Assembly (NCBI GenBank): GCA_025200525.1 | Contig: CM045762.1 | Location: forward strand, 28,679,600 to 28,743,599 | DNA: 64,000 nt | From: Camellia lanceoleosa | Taxonomy: Eukaryota; Streptophyta; Magnoliopsida; Ericales; Theaceae | Direction of reading: 5' to 3' | Part shown: piece by piece, positions 54,820 through 64,000 of the stretch | Layout of the letters: each line of letters opens with the position of its first letter | How positions within the stretch are numbered: the stretch's first letter is position 1 | The notes under the pieces: model-generated | The model's input: only the letters and a program-made list of their open reading frames with translations | What the model was told of the DNA's origin: nothing | Database searches by the model: none | Translations under genes and position numbers: made by a program

Positions 54820-57129
54820 CTACTCAGTCCAAGTCCTGAAAGCGGCTCCTCGGCCTTGCGCTTGAACATCTTCCAACCGCGTCCAAGATTTCACCATTTT
54901 CGTGCTTATAGTAGTCGATTCTTTGAAAGCTGATAATCTCAGACTGTCCTCACCCCAAAGACTGCCCTGATGACCCAAAGACCCCAGACCCCACCCTAAG
55001 CCGTGGCAAAGAATCGCAGTGTCGATCGCCATCTGAACTCAGAGACCCTTTGAATTGTAGGATCACAAAGATAAAGATCGAGGTGTTGCCTCTCCGAGGC
55101 CGCCGCCTTTCTCCTCATTCAGCTCCTTTTGTAGGGCCTCCTTGTCATTCTGCCACCTTGGCTCTCGGCCTCGACTCTTTCCTCCAGACCTCCTCTGCGA
55201 TCAACCTTCCCTCTCTGCTTCAAATTGTTTCAAAGAGGGCCTCCTCTCCGCAGCCTACCTTGCTTCGCCCCTCCGCCTTTGGCCACCTTGCCCTCCAACG
55301 CCTTTTGTAGAGCCTCCACCTTAGCATCTGCCTCGTCTCTTTGCTTCACCAGCTCTTCGTTGTTGTTCATGGCCTCTTCATGCCGATCATTGGCAATAGC
55401 ACAGGCCTGCTGGGACTCTGCCAATTTCTTCTGCTCACCGACCAGCTGGAACTCGAGTGACACAACCTCGGCGTGTATCCTCCAACTCCGCTTTTGACTG
55501 CTTGCACCACTGTCACTCGTCCATTTTGCCTTCTCGTTTTGAACTTTTCTCCAATCAGGTTCTCACCTTCTCCGCTTTCACTGCTCCGCTTCCTTAGAAG
55601 AGCCTGCCGGTGATTACCTCCATTTGAGCGAGCATAACCCTCAATGGTCGGCTTCATTGAACTCGCGGCGGACGCAGTCGACCTTCGGCAATCTTCAACA
55701 GACGGCCACCGCCTGGCCGCCCCACCTCCCTTCTACTCCTCCCAATGATCAGACGTGGTAGAAAGCGGTGTTGAACCCAAACCCTCCTGGGGGACAGAAC
55801 CCTTTTGAGTCTGCTCCTTCCCACTTGGCTCCACCCCAGCCAACCTAACTTCTGTTGGCACCACTGGGGTCTTCTCCCACCTCAAACTTGGTCACCAACC
55901 CAAATTTCTACTTGTTTTTGGGTCTTCCACCACGTCCACTGGCTTGATCGCATCGCTATTTCGGGGGTATCCTTTGTCACAAGGACTTCTCCCCCAGCTG
56001 AGACGACCACCCCTTCTGGGGTCTGCTCCACCTCCCCACCCTCCACTCGCTTGGCCGGGCTGGCCTCTTCCACCCTTACCTCCTTTCTTCTTTTCTGAGC
56101 GGGCCCCTCCCCACCCCGCCTCAACCTCTTTTTCTTCTTCCCCACCCCCAGTGCCTCCATCTCCTTCACCGACCTCTCCTTCAGAGGATCTTTTGGAAGC
56201 AGTCGTGGAGCAGACTCCTCCAACCCCTTCTCTCCCAACGTTTTTGGCCGAGGGCGAATCCTCTCTCTCACCACTGGCCGAGGAGGTCGGTCGGCTTGGG
56301 CCTCTGTGAACTTCTGAGCCCTCAGTAGCATGGCCTGATCCTCCGCTTCCTGCGCTTTCCTCTTAGCCTCCAACTCCGCTCGGTCGAGGTCTCTGACCGG
56401 CCAGGTTGCCCAACCCGGCTTCAAGCAGGCAGATGGTTGAACGAGCTCGTCCCCACCTAACTTTTCCCTCTCCTCCACTCCTTCACCTTCTTCACTCTCC
56501 TCCATCGCCACCCTTCGACTCCACAAACTTTGTCGGCACCTTCCACGTCTTGCGTGCCTGACCTCGAGTTGGACACGAGAACCACCTATGCCTCCAACCT
56601 TTGATCGAGGTTGGCAACCCCGCCACCACGCCTTTCCGCCACGGCTGTAGGGTCACCCAAGTCTCTGTTCTGAAGCTTTGTAGCAAAGAAAAGAATTCAT
56701 CCACCGTCATGGCCTCCCATCCATCGCTTTGGCGGACGCTTGCACGGGGCAACAAAATCTTCCACGAATTGGGCATCACCGCCTGGCGCCATGTCCAAAC
56801 GACACACGCCCACCACAATCTGCGGCAGCGGCAATCGCAACCCACCCTTCGCGCCTCAGAGGGAAAACTCCCGCCTCACGTCCGATGGCGCTCTGTTGAC
56901 TTTGGCAACACCAACTCCACTTCCGGAATCTGGTACCTCTCGCGGATAGCCTCCAACTCCGCCCGTTATAATGGACCTATCGGCCTCGAGTGCGTGATCC
57001 GTTCCACTGGCCGATCGGCTCGGCACCGATGGCACCTCCACCTCATCGATCTATCTCACGCGCCACCTCCAAAGATCGTCCTCCCGGCGGATCCATCCTC
57101 ACATTTCGATCCCTTCTCGTGCCATTGCT
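54820..57129 (-). pseudogene. Opposite-strand gene of element 3, PF04195-like domain plus coiled coil (frameshifted)
   Basis: Read from about 57129 leftwards. The N-terminal region has IREVPDSG, AGLRLPLPQ (in pieces), a PNSWKIL stretch, MTVDEFFSL, LPTSIKGWRHRWF and a FCGVEGW-like end, i.e. the block order of the PF04195 family also seen in element 1. A 214-residue frame at 55882-56526 follows: Glu/Lys/Arg-rich linker with a basic KKKKRLRRGG cluster. The last part (ELVKQRDEADAKVEALQKAL, 55230-55463) is a coiled coil. Exons and frames cannot be fully resolved. Confidence 0.65.
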
Positions 57130-57716
57130 AAACTATATTTGAATAACCGGATGCAGTTCGTAAAAATCGCGAAGTGTTTTAATGGGGTATCGTGAGCAAC
57201 GAAGAATTGATGCCGGATATTTTGAGTTTTTGTAAACAAGTAGGTGAATCGTATGATACCAAAAGCCCAGTTGCCGTATTCCAAGGATCCAAATTAATGT
57301 TCGCGGTTTGAAAACTTTTCAAATCATCCGCCAAAATGGTATCATCAATGCCCTAATAATGCCACGACGTTTCACTCCCAATCTAACGCTTGACCTTTCA
57401 CCTCCTCAGACATTTCGCCACGTGTATGGTCCAGATGCACTGACCGCCTCACCTTGTCTTTTTCCACTTCACATCGCCACGTGACACGCAGGTCGGCCCC
57501 TCGCTCGGCCACCCTCACGGTCGGCCCTCACTTCCGCTCACCGGCCACCCTCACTTGCCGCTTCCGCTTCGGCCACCTCACGGCCTTCGGCCACCCTCAC
57601 GGTCGACCACCTCACGGTCGGCTCCAACGGCAACGGACCACCCTCGCGGTCGGCCACGGCCACGCGACGGCATTACCCTTACTATTATTATTCCCTTCGT
57701 TGGACTAAAGCTGCAC
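57130..57716. other. Element 3 region upstream of the opposite-strand gene
   Basis: Holds a degenerate GGCCACCCTCACGGTCGGC-type repeat at about 57490-57660 and the likely promoter of the minus-strand gene. No supported frame. Confidence 0.5.
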
Positions 57717-57734
57717 TCGGGAATGGGGGACTAC
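57717..57734 (+). promoter_or_regulatory. Polypurine tract of element 3
   Basis: TCGGGAATGGGGGACTAC ends exactly at the 3' LTR. The GGGAATGGGGGA core is the expected plus-strand primer. Confidence 0.7.
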
Positions 57735-58294
57735 TGACAGGGATAGGCCCATAGAGCCCACGGCCCACCATTCAAACCTCATTATACAACCCGGTTAGCC
57801 AAACCCAACACAGCTGGAGTCCAACTGGACAGGAAGGACCAACGATGCTCGGACAAGTGGCAGGCGCAGAGCAGACCACGTCAGCAGACAAAGATCTGCA
57901 AAGTTATTGCCACAGCACATCACCATTAATGCAGCCCATCACAGCATTTATTGCGACAACACCTCTCAGCCGGAATGACACCCCCTCGCCCTGAACAAGG
58001 CGAACCACGCCTCAAGCTTTCGGCGGGGACAATCAGAACGACAGAGACAGCGAAATGATGACAGTTGGATATAAGCTAAACTCGAAGAGAAGAAGAAGGT
58101 TAAGTTTTCCATCTCCTCTCTCTCTCTCTCTCTCTACATTTTTCTCTGTATTATCACCTTCTCTAATTCACACGCCGGAGGGTTCGCCGGGGGACTACCC
58201 CGTTCCCCGATTGGACTTGCTTGCAGGTTATCCAGTGGGCTTGAAGAGCTTGGATCGGTCCAACCCATCCACGAGGACCCTCACTGTATCATCA
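57735..58294 (+). repeat. Element 3 3' LTR (560 bp)
   Basis: Sister of 47618-48149. It is 28 bp longer because of many 1-4 bp insertions, mostly in C/G runs and CCGG-like places, between otherwise identical stretches. Confidence 0.93.
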
Positions 58295-58861
58295 ATATTA
58301 TTATTGTTAAATAACTGAACTTGTCTCAAATGAAATGTGATTTGGAATTTTAAATTCCTTAATGAATATGGAGTTCTAGTTTAGAATTTTGAAATATGTG
58401 CTTGTATTAGTTTACGATTTGATTTAAGATTTTGAATGATTTATTTGTGTTACGAATTTATTTTGTTGTGTTTTTAATTTTATAAGTTTTAATTCATTAA
58501 TTATTAATATTGGAACATTTTTGAAAATGGAGAGAAAATGACTCAAAATTAATATTTACAAAATGGGGAAAAAAATAAGGCTCAAAAATAAATTATTGAA
58601 GAAAAAAATCCAATTAGCAAACCGTCTGCAATCGCTCGCACTTCCGCGAACCCTATCAACACCAATTGCAAACCACAATGCAGGCGGTTGCGAGTTGTCT
58701 TTTTCCTAAACTGCATAAATACAGACAGATCCAAATCAATTAGCAAGCTGTTCAATTCTAAACTGCGAACACCCCTAATAATAATGGTAAACTCTAACGA
58801 TAATAATAATGACCACGATAATAGTAAAATAATAATAGCTACAATTAAATTTTGATAAGAA
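58295..58861. other. AT-rich flank with a possible hAT end
   Basis: The stretch at 58615-58777 is rich in GCAAACCG/GCGGTTGCGAG motifs and ends CGAACACCCCTA followed by ATAATAAT, like the right end of a hAT element. No matching left end was found. No gene. Confidence 0.4.
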
Positions 58862-59312
58862 ATCAATGATCCTTGATGACAAAAACATCAATACATCAAT
58901 GATTCAATTTTGGTCAATTACAAGTGCTAGTGGATTTTTTGGGTGATTATGCTAAGGTGGCAATTATGGGAGTACATCAATGATTCAATTTTGGTCAATC
59001 CTTTCCACGCCCATTAATTCTAGAAAAATTTATTTATAAATCTTATTTTAAGAAATGATAATTTATTTAGTTTTAAATTTTTTTTATAGATCAATTAGTC
59101 TCAAATTAATTTTGAAAATGTAGATTTAATATATTATTTGAAAATTAAATTTACAATTATACCCTTATTATTATTATTATTTTTTTCTTTTCTTTTGTGC
59201 TAGAAGGATAATGTACACAATTTATGAGAACTAAATTTGTGATGAATTTTTATATGAGTATTTTTTATTTAGAAAACATTTTAAAGGAGTACAAAAACGA
59301 CTTGAAATATTC

Positions 59313-59603
59313 GGGTGTGTTTGGTTTGTGGTTGTAGAGTCGTTTTTGAGATAAAAAGTATGAAAATTTGTTTGGTTTACCTTTTTTAAGAAATGATTTT
59401 GAAAAGTTGTTTTAGGGAAAGAGTTTTAAAAAAAGTGATTGATTTGATGTGTATGAGAGAGAGTGATTTTGAAAAGTAGGTAGCCAAACAAAATTTTAAA
59501 AATATTTTTGAAAAAATTTGTTTAGTTTGATTACTCTTGAAAATTTGTATGTAGAAAACTTTTCCCATTTTTTTTTTTTTTGAAAAACAAACCAAACAAG
59601 GCC
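59313..59603. mobile_element. Tourist-like MITE (291 bp) unique to copy B
   Basis: Tips GGGTGTGTTTGGTTTG and, in reverse complement of the right end, GGCCTTGTTTGGTTTG, flanked by TTC/TTT. Copy A lacks it at the corresponding site near 4737. AT-rich interior, non-coding. Confidence 0.7.
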
Positions 59604-59689
59604 TTTCAAACATTCAAAAATGATGTGAAATTCTTTAAACATTTTAAAAGGAGTGCAAAAATCATTTAGTAAATTTTGGACAAATGTAT

Positions 59690-60540
59690 AATTTCATACT
59701 GTAACACTATCATATAACACTCAAACGTAACAATCCAAAGTAACACTCAAAAAAAAAAATTCTTAGTGTACTTTTTTCAAACGTAACATTCCAATATAAC
59801 ACTAAAAAAAAAAAAAATTAGTGTAACATTCTAATATAACACACAAAAAAACTCCTTGGTGTACATTTTTCCAAATGTAACACTCCAGTGTAACACGCTA
59901 AAAAAAGGATATATGATTCTTCAAATCATTTCAAAATGAGTACAAAAATTCCTTAGCAAGTTTTAAGCAAATGTATAATTTCAAAGTGTGAGTGTTACGT
60001 TTAGAAAAATTACATTAAGGAATTTTTTAGTATTTTTGTGTATGTTACATTGGAGTATTACGTTTGGAATTACATTAATTGGAATGTTACGTTTAGAAAA
60101 AGTACACTAAGGAGTTTTTTGTGTGTATTACATTGATTGGAGTGTTACGTTTTGGAAAAAAAATATACTAAAGAGTTTTTTTTGTGTGTTACATTGGAGT
60201 GTTATTGTAACAACTCCGATCCGTAATTAGCCCATAATCCTTGATTAAGAATGCTACCCCTTATTTGCTTCCGCTAACCACTTATTTTGCTAACTTATTT
60301 TAGAGGCCTTCGGTAATCTTAGGATTATTGACCAGTTACGATTCTAAACCTATAGAGGCGGGTTTGAGTCATGACAATTACGTTTAGAAAAAGTATAATA
60401 ATGAATTTTTTTAGAATATTACATTGTTACGTTTGAAAAAAATGCACCAAAGAGTTTTTTAATATTTTACATTGGATGTTACGAAAGTGTTACATTAGAG
60501 TATTATGTTATTAGAGTGTTACATTTTTTTTCTCGTAATG
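59690..60540. repeat. Palindromic array of about 50-bp repeats, copy B
   Basis: Same inverted arrangement as 4840-5960, with AACACTC..AGTGTACTTTTTTCAAACG on the left arm and GTGTTACGTTTAGAAAAAGTACACT on the right. Confidence 0.6.
60206..60376. mobile_element. Very short solo LTR (171 bp), copy B
   Basis: Counterpart of 5636-5807, keeping TGTAACAACTCC..TCATGACA ends. Flanked by GTTAT on the left and ATTAC on the right, a decayed duplication. Confidence 0.7.
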
Positions 60541-61389
60541 TCGGATTTGTTCTAGGACGGAAAATCCAAAACTTCTATAATGCAAATTGTCCAAATGTGT
60601 AATTTTATATTTAGAGAAATCCACTTTTATCCTTAGAAAATTAAATCCGAACATATAAGTGACTAACATTTTATGTAATTTTCACTTTAATAGACCTTTG
60701 GTTCATAAGAAAAAATAGAAAACTAAATAGTTCACAAAATCACAATTTGAGAATTATTGATACTTCACCCTTAATTATATCAGTTCATAACAATATTAGT
60801 ATTAATATTTTTTTAAAGATTAATAATTCAAATTTTCTTCCCAGAATGTGTTGCTAATTGGTAAGAAAAAGACTTTGGCCGTTAAAAAATCATTTTCTTA
60901 CCTGTCAAAACATAATCGAGGAGGATATAGAGGAGAAAATTGTGTAGATGCAGTATTGCTGTTTTTTTAAATATTAATTGTTTGAATAAATTACTTTGGT
61001 AGTCTTAATTTAGTCCAATTGATTCAACAGTTAGCGTATTTGTTTAGAGACAAAAATTGTAAATCAATAAGTTAGTCTCAACACTCAGTGATAAATTTTG
61101 TTAAAAAATTCTAATTGCATTATGAATTCGACGAAATTGGCACAAATTTTAAAATTATATGTTAAAATTGAGTCAATTAAAATTATAAAAATTAAAGTGG
61201 CACAAAATATAAAATATAATTTGTTCTTAATTTTTTTAATATAATAGTCAATATCTATAATAGGTTACAAACTCAATTACAAAATAAAAAATAACATTTT
61301 AAAATAAAGATTCCATCTCTCTAATTTAATATTGATAACCCTAATCATCTATCATTACCTCGATTAAACAATCTGCATAATTAAAAAGG

Positions 61390-61451
61390 GGAAATGCTAG
61401 AGAGCTCTAAATCTAGAGCTCTAATTTGAGCTCTAGTGATGTGTCAAAGCA

Positions 61452-61500
<49 letters not shown>

Positions 61501-61585
61501 AAGGCACAAACATCACATCAGGATGGGTTCCATCTTCCCATTAGAGCTATTAGAGCTCCTATATTAGAGCTCTAAAGCATTTTTG
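61390..61585. mobile_element. Mutator-like MITE (196 bp), 9-bp duplication ATTAAAAAG
   Basis: Flanked by ATTAAAAAG at 61381-61389 and 61586-61594; copy A has one ATTAAAAAG there. Inverted ends GGGAAATGCTAGAGAGCTCTAA and CAAAAATGCTTTAGAGCTCTAA. Centre holds an A run of about 45. Confidence 0.88.
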
Positions 61586-62856
61586 ATTAAAAAGTTTTGA
61601 ATATGAAGATGTAATACTCAAAAATTGTCAATGCTTGATTTTTAAGAATACCAAACTTCAAAATTATCGGAATCATTGATCTCTTGTCCAAGGAATGCAT
61701 GATCTTTAAATTCAAAACTTCTTGAAAATCAACCGTTCACAATGGTCATTGGTTGAGGAATAGATTTCATCTTCATATTAAATACTTTTTAATTAGGCAG
61801 ACTATTCAATGGAGATAGTGATTAAGATGACTAGTTTTGTTTTTTCATAACTCGGTATATTAGTTTCCTAACGCTTTCGTTTTATTTATTTATTTTTATT
61901 TTTATTTTATGGAGATAGAAATAGTATATTATTTTTGTTTTCAAAGAAACCGAATTGATTCTAAATTTTTCAAAACAAGTTTTCATTGTCTTCTTACCCA
62001 CCACTTTCTAGCCACCAACTACACCACCTGCAGGCGTCGGCGAATGACTAATCACTGCTAACCACATTTTGGTGTCCTTCTGACCACCTCGACCACCAAC
62101 TCTAGATATCACCTCCAGCCACCCCTTACCACCGGTCACCACATCTGTCCGTACTTCACTGTCAGTCACTATCTCCGACAACTCATCAAATACATTTTTC
62201 TATTTTATTTTCATTCATTTTAGAACATTTTCGTACGCTAAACAAGTTTTTTGTGTTTGTTTCTTATAAAAATAAACAAAAATCTACTTCTTATTTTTTT
62301 ATAAACAGAAATTAATTTTTTTAAGTATAAGTGACTTTTAAATAATTATCATATAAAATGATAATTATGTTAGTTTGAAATAAAAATAATTTAAAAACAA
62401 TCACTCTGTTTCGTTTGAAATTTTTAAAAACAGTTTTCTAAGTTTTTAATTTGTATTTTTTTGTATTTTTTAAAATTTTTTAATCAATTTTTTTTTCTTT
62501 TTAGATTCACTTAATCTTAACATACTTAAAAAGTATAAAATTTATACAAAAATATTTTAAAAATTAATTGAATATAACAAAATACAAAAATGTACTGAAT
62601 TTTCATTTTATTTGTATTTTTCGTATTTGATAATTTTTTTATTAAAAAATATAAATATTACATTTTGTAAGTGTGTCTAAAAAATAAAATAATTGCGTAA
62701 AATATTTTAAAAATTCAATAAAAATACAACAAATATAAATAAAAAATAAAAAATTCAATTTTGAACCCAAAAAAAAAAAAAAACAGTGCATAAAAAATAT
62801 TTATATAACATTATTTTACTAAAAAAGAAAATTGGTAATATCACTTGTTTCCTCCT

Positions 62857-63175
62857 CCTTTTTTTTTTTTTTTTGTTACAGGAAAATCCTTCCATTCTCC
62901 CGTAGGTCCAAGGCAGCGTCTCTTGAGGAGATCACCAAGGTGTTACATTGCGGATTCAAAGACTATAACTTGGAAGCTTATTCCACCTCACAAGTCGGGA
63001 CTCAAATGGAGGAATTGAACCCACACAAAAAATCTTGACAAACTTGAGATCCAACCTCCTAACCAACAATGTTTTTGCCCAAAATATTGATCCAAGAGAG
63101 AAAGAAATTAAACTTATAACCTTAAAACTTAAACCCTAAGACTTTATCACAATACCACAACGGCATGGGTTACTC
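62857..63175 (-). mobile_element. Probable tRNA-derived SINE (319 bp), possibly dimeric
   Basis: Insertion relative to copy A, flanked by GTTTCCTCCT (62847-62856 and 63176-63185). On the minus strand it ends in an A run of about 17. It contains a B-box-like GGTTCAATTCC (63011-63021) and, 30 bases before it, an A-box-like TTGGTTAGGAGGTTGG (63051-63066), the spacing of a pol III promoter. About 100 bases further upstream a weaker pair (TGCCGTTGTGG, GGGTTTAAGTTT) suggests a second tRNA-like unit. The plus-strand 68-aa frame across it is not a gene. Confidence 0.6.
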
Positions 63176-63345
63176 GTTTCCTCCTTGCTTTCTCTTGCAT
63201 AGCGTTGACATTGACAGGAACAATGTCTTGTGTTAAATAAAGCAATGGTTGACACATCAGCAATGCATTGTCATAGATAAGGTTGGGAAGATTCAATCCT
63301 TCTACCCATGTTTTTAATTTTAGTTTGGAGGAGGATTCTTTCCGT

Positions 63346-64000
63346 CCACCTAGGGAGGTAAGAAAAATTAAAAAAATTGATCAAATTAATTGAATTGAAC
63401 CAAATCGATTATATTTAGTTTGTTTTTTAATAATAATTGATCTGTGCAGTTTTTTAATTTGATTTTTTTTTATTTTCAGTTCGGTATCGGTTTAAACACT
63501 TTGTACACCGATCTAAACCGAAATCGACCATTTCAACATATATTATATTTATAATATAAATATATAATCTAATAATATAATGATATTAATAAGTATAATA
63601 AACCTTAATTAATTAACCTTATCATCTTTATAACCTAAGTTCGTAAACTCTTATTATATTAATTTTAATTCTAACTCATTATTCTTGAAACCTTAGTATT
63701 TTTAAACTTTTTTTTGTGTTTATTTTTGTTAATTTAGAAATTGAAATGTATTAAATAGATGGATTGGATTTGTTTGAATGATAGAAAAATAACTAATTTA
63801 ATATTTTTGTATAGATTAATGATTATATTTAAAAGTGACTCAAGTTTGAAAAATCTTAAACCGATTGAATCGTGTAGGACAATGTTCACTGTATTTAAAA
63901 GATATTAATTCTATTGTGTACAAAACAACAATTAGAATTAAAGAAATAAAGAAAATGAGAGAATATGTTTGATTACAAAAATCAAACTCGAAATAAAAAT
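63346..64000. other. AT-rich stretch after the duplication
   Basis: Homology between the duplication copies stops near GTCCACC. A block at 63375-63540 with AATTGAACCAAATCG and TTCGGTATCGGTTTAAAC / CGATCTAAACCGAAATCG inverted motifs resembles hAT-like MITEs. No gene is seen. Confidence 0.45.

Larger units (their letters stand above)
47618..58294 (+). mobile_element. Tat-lineage Ty3/gypsy element 3 (10.7 kb)
   Basis: LTRs of 532 and 560 bp, TG..CA ends, target duplication ATATT (47613-47617, 58295-58299), primer site and polypurine tract. gag-pol is on the plus strand with all domains recognisable in order but split by many frameshifts. A minus-strand gene lies between integrase and the 3' LTR. 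GC content is clearly higher than the flanks. Many of the frameshifts may be sequence errors. Confidence 0.93.
58862..63345. repeat. Duplicated segment, copy B (right part)
   Basis: Matches 4160-7886 and 24148-25320 in order. Contains three insertions absent from copy A (59313-59603, 61390-61585, 62857-63175) and a single CTCGG where copy A carries Tat element 1. Confidence 0.88.

Noticed and set aside
56601..57131. Plus-strand 176-aa frame
   Set aside because: Reverse shadow of the opposite-strand gene of element 3, whose minus-strand reading shows family motifs.
62832..63038. Plus-strand 68-aa frame that looks exon-like (SRRSKAASLEEITK)
   Set aside because: It is the reverse complement of a SINE-like insertion with poly(A) and pol III boxes.
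63011..63066. tRNA gene suggested by A and B boxes
   Set aside because: No cloverleaf or terminator; boxes sit in a poly(A)-tailed retroposon.

Overview
The window is nuclear DNA of a flowering plant, most likely a eudicot. Very AT-rich intergenic sequence carries nested plant-type transposons: Ty3/gypsy elements of the Tat lineage (gag, protease, reverse transcriptase, RNase H, a second archaeal-type RNase H, integrase, plus a gene in the opposite orientation between integrase and the 3' LTR), hAT, Mutator-like and PIF/Harbinger-like non-autonomous elements, solo LTRs and a probable SINE. I found no intact ordinary host gene, no tRNA or rRNA gene and no CRISPR.

Layout. 1-7886 is AT-rich sequence with small DNA transposons. 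7887-24142 is Tat element 1 (minus strand, 5-bp duplication CTCGG). It is decayed, and two different solo LTRs of about 2.3 kb sit inside its opposite-strand gene. 24148-27479 is AT-rich sequence with a Harbinger-like element. 27480-44373 is Tat element 2 (minus strand, duplication GTGAG), the best preserved, with a 916-bp hAT-type insertion in its second RNase H and an opposite-strand plant mobile domain (PMD) gene. 44379-47617 holds repeats and a candidate transposon enclosing a gene fragment. 47618-58294 is Tat element 3 (plus strand, duplication ATATT), with many frameshifts. 58295-64000 is AT-rich sequence with MITEs and a probable SINE.

Underneath lies an old duplication. The block at about 3007-7886 plus 24148-25320 matches 44379-45226 plus 58862-63345. 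Each copy provides the empty site for insertions in the other, so most element boundaries and target duplications can be read directly from the sequence.

How the genes work together. In each Tat element the gag-pol strand supplies particle, protease, polymerase and integrase. On the opposite strand lies a separate gene that starts near the far LTR and runs towards the end of pol. In elements 1 and 3 it begins with a domain resembling the Pfam 'putative gypsy type transposon' family (PF04195). In element 2 it begins with a PMD (PF10536). In all three, a low-complexity linker and a charged C-terminal coiled coil follow. The modular swap of the N-terminal domain on a common scaffold is the most interesting signal in the window. 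Most in-frame stops can be explained by C-to-T change (CAA, CAG or CGA to stop; TGG to TAG on the other strand), as expected for methylated, silenced plant transposons.
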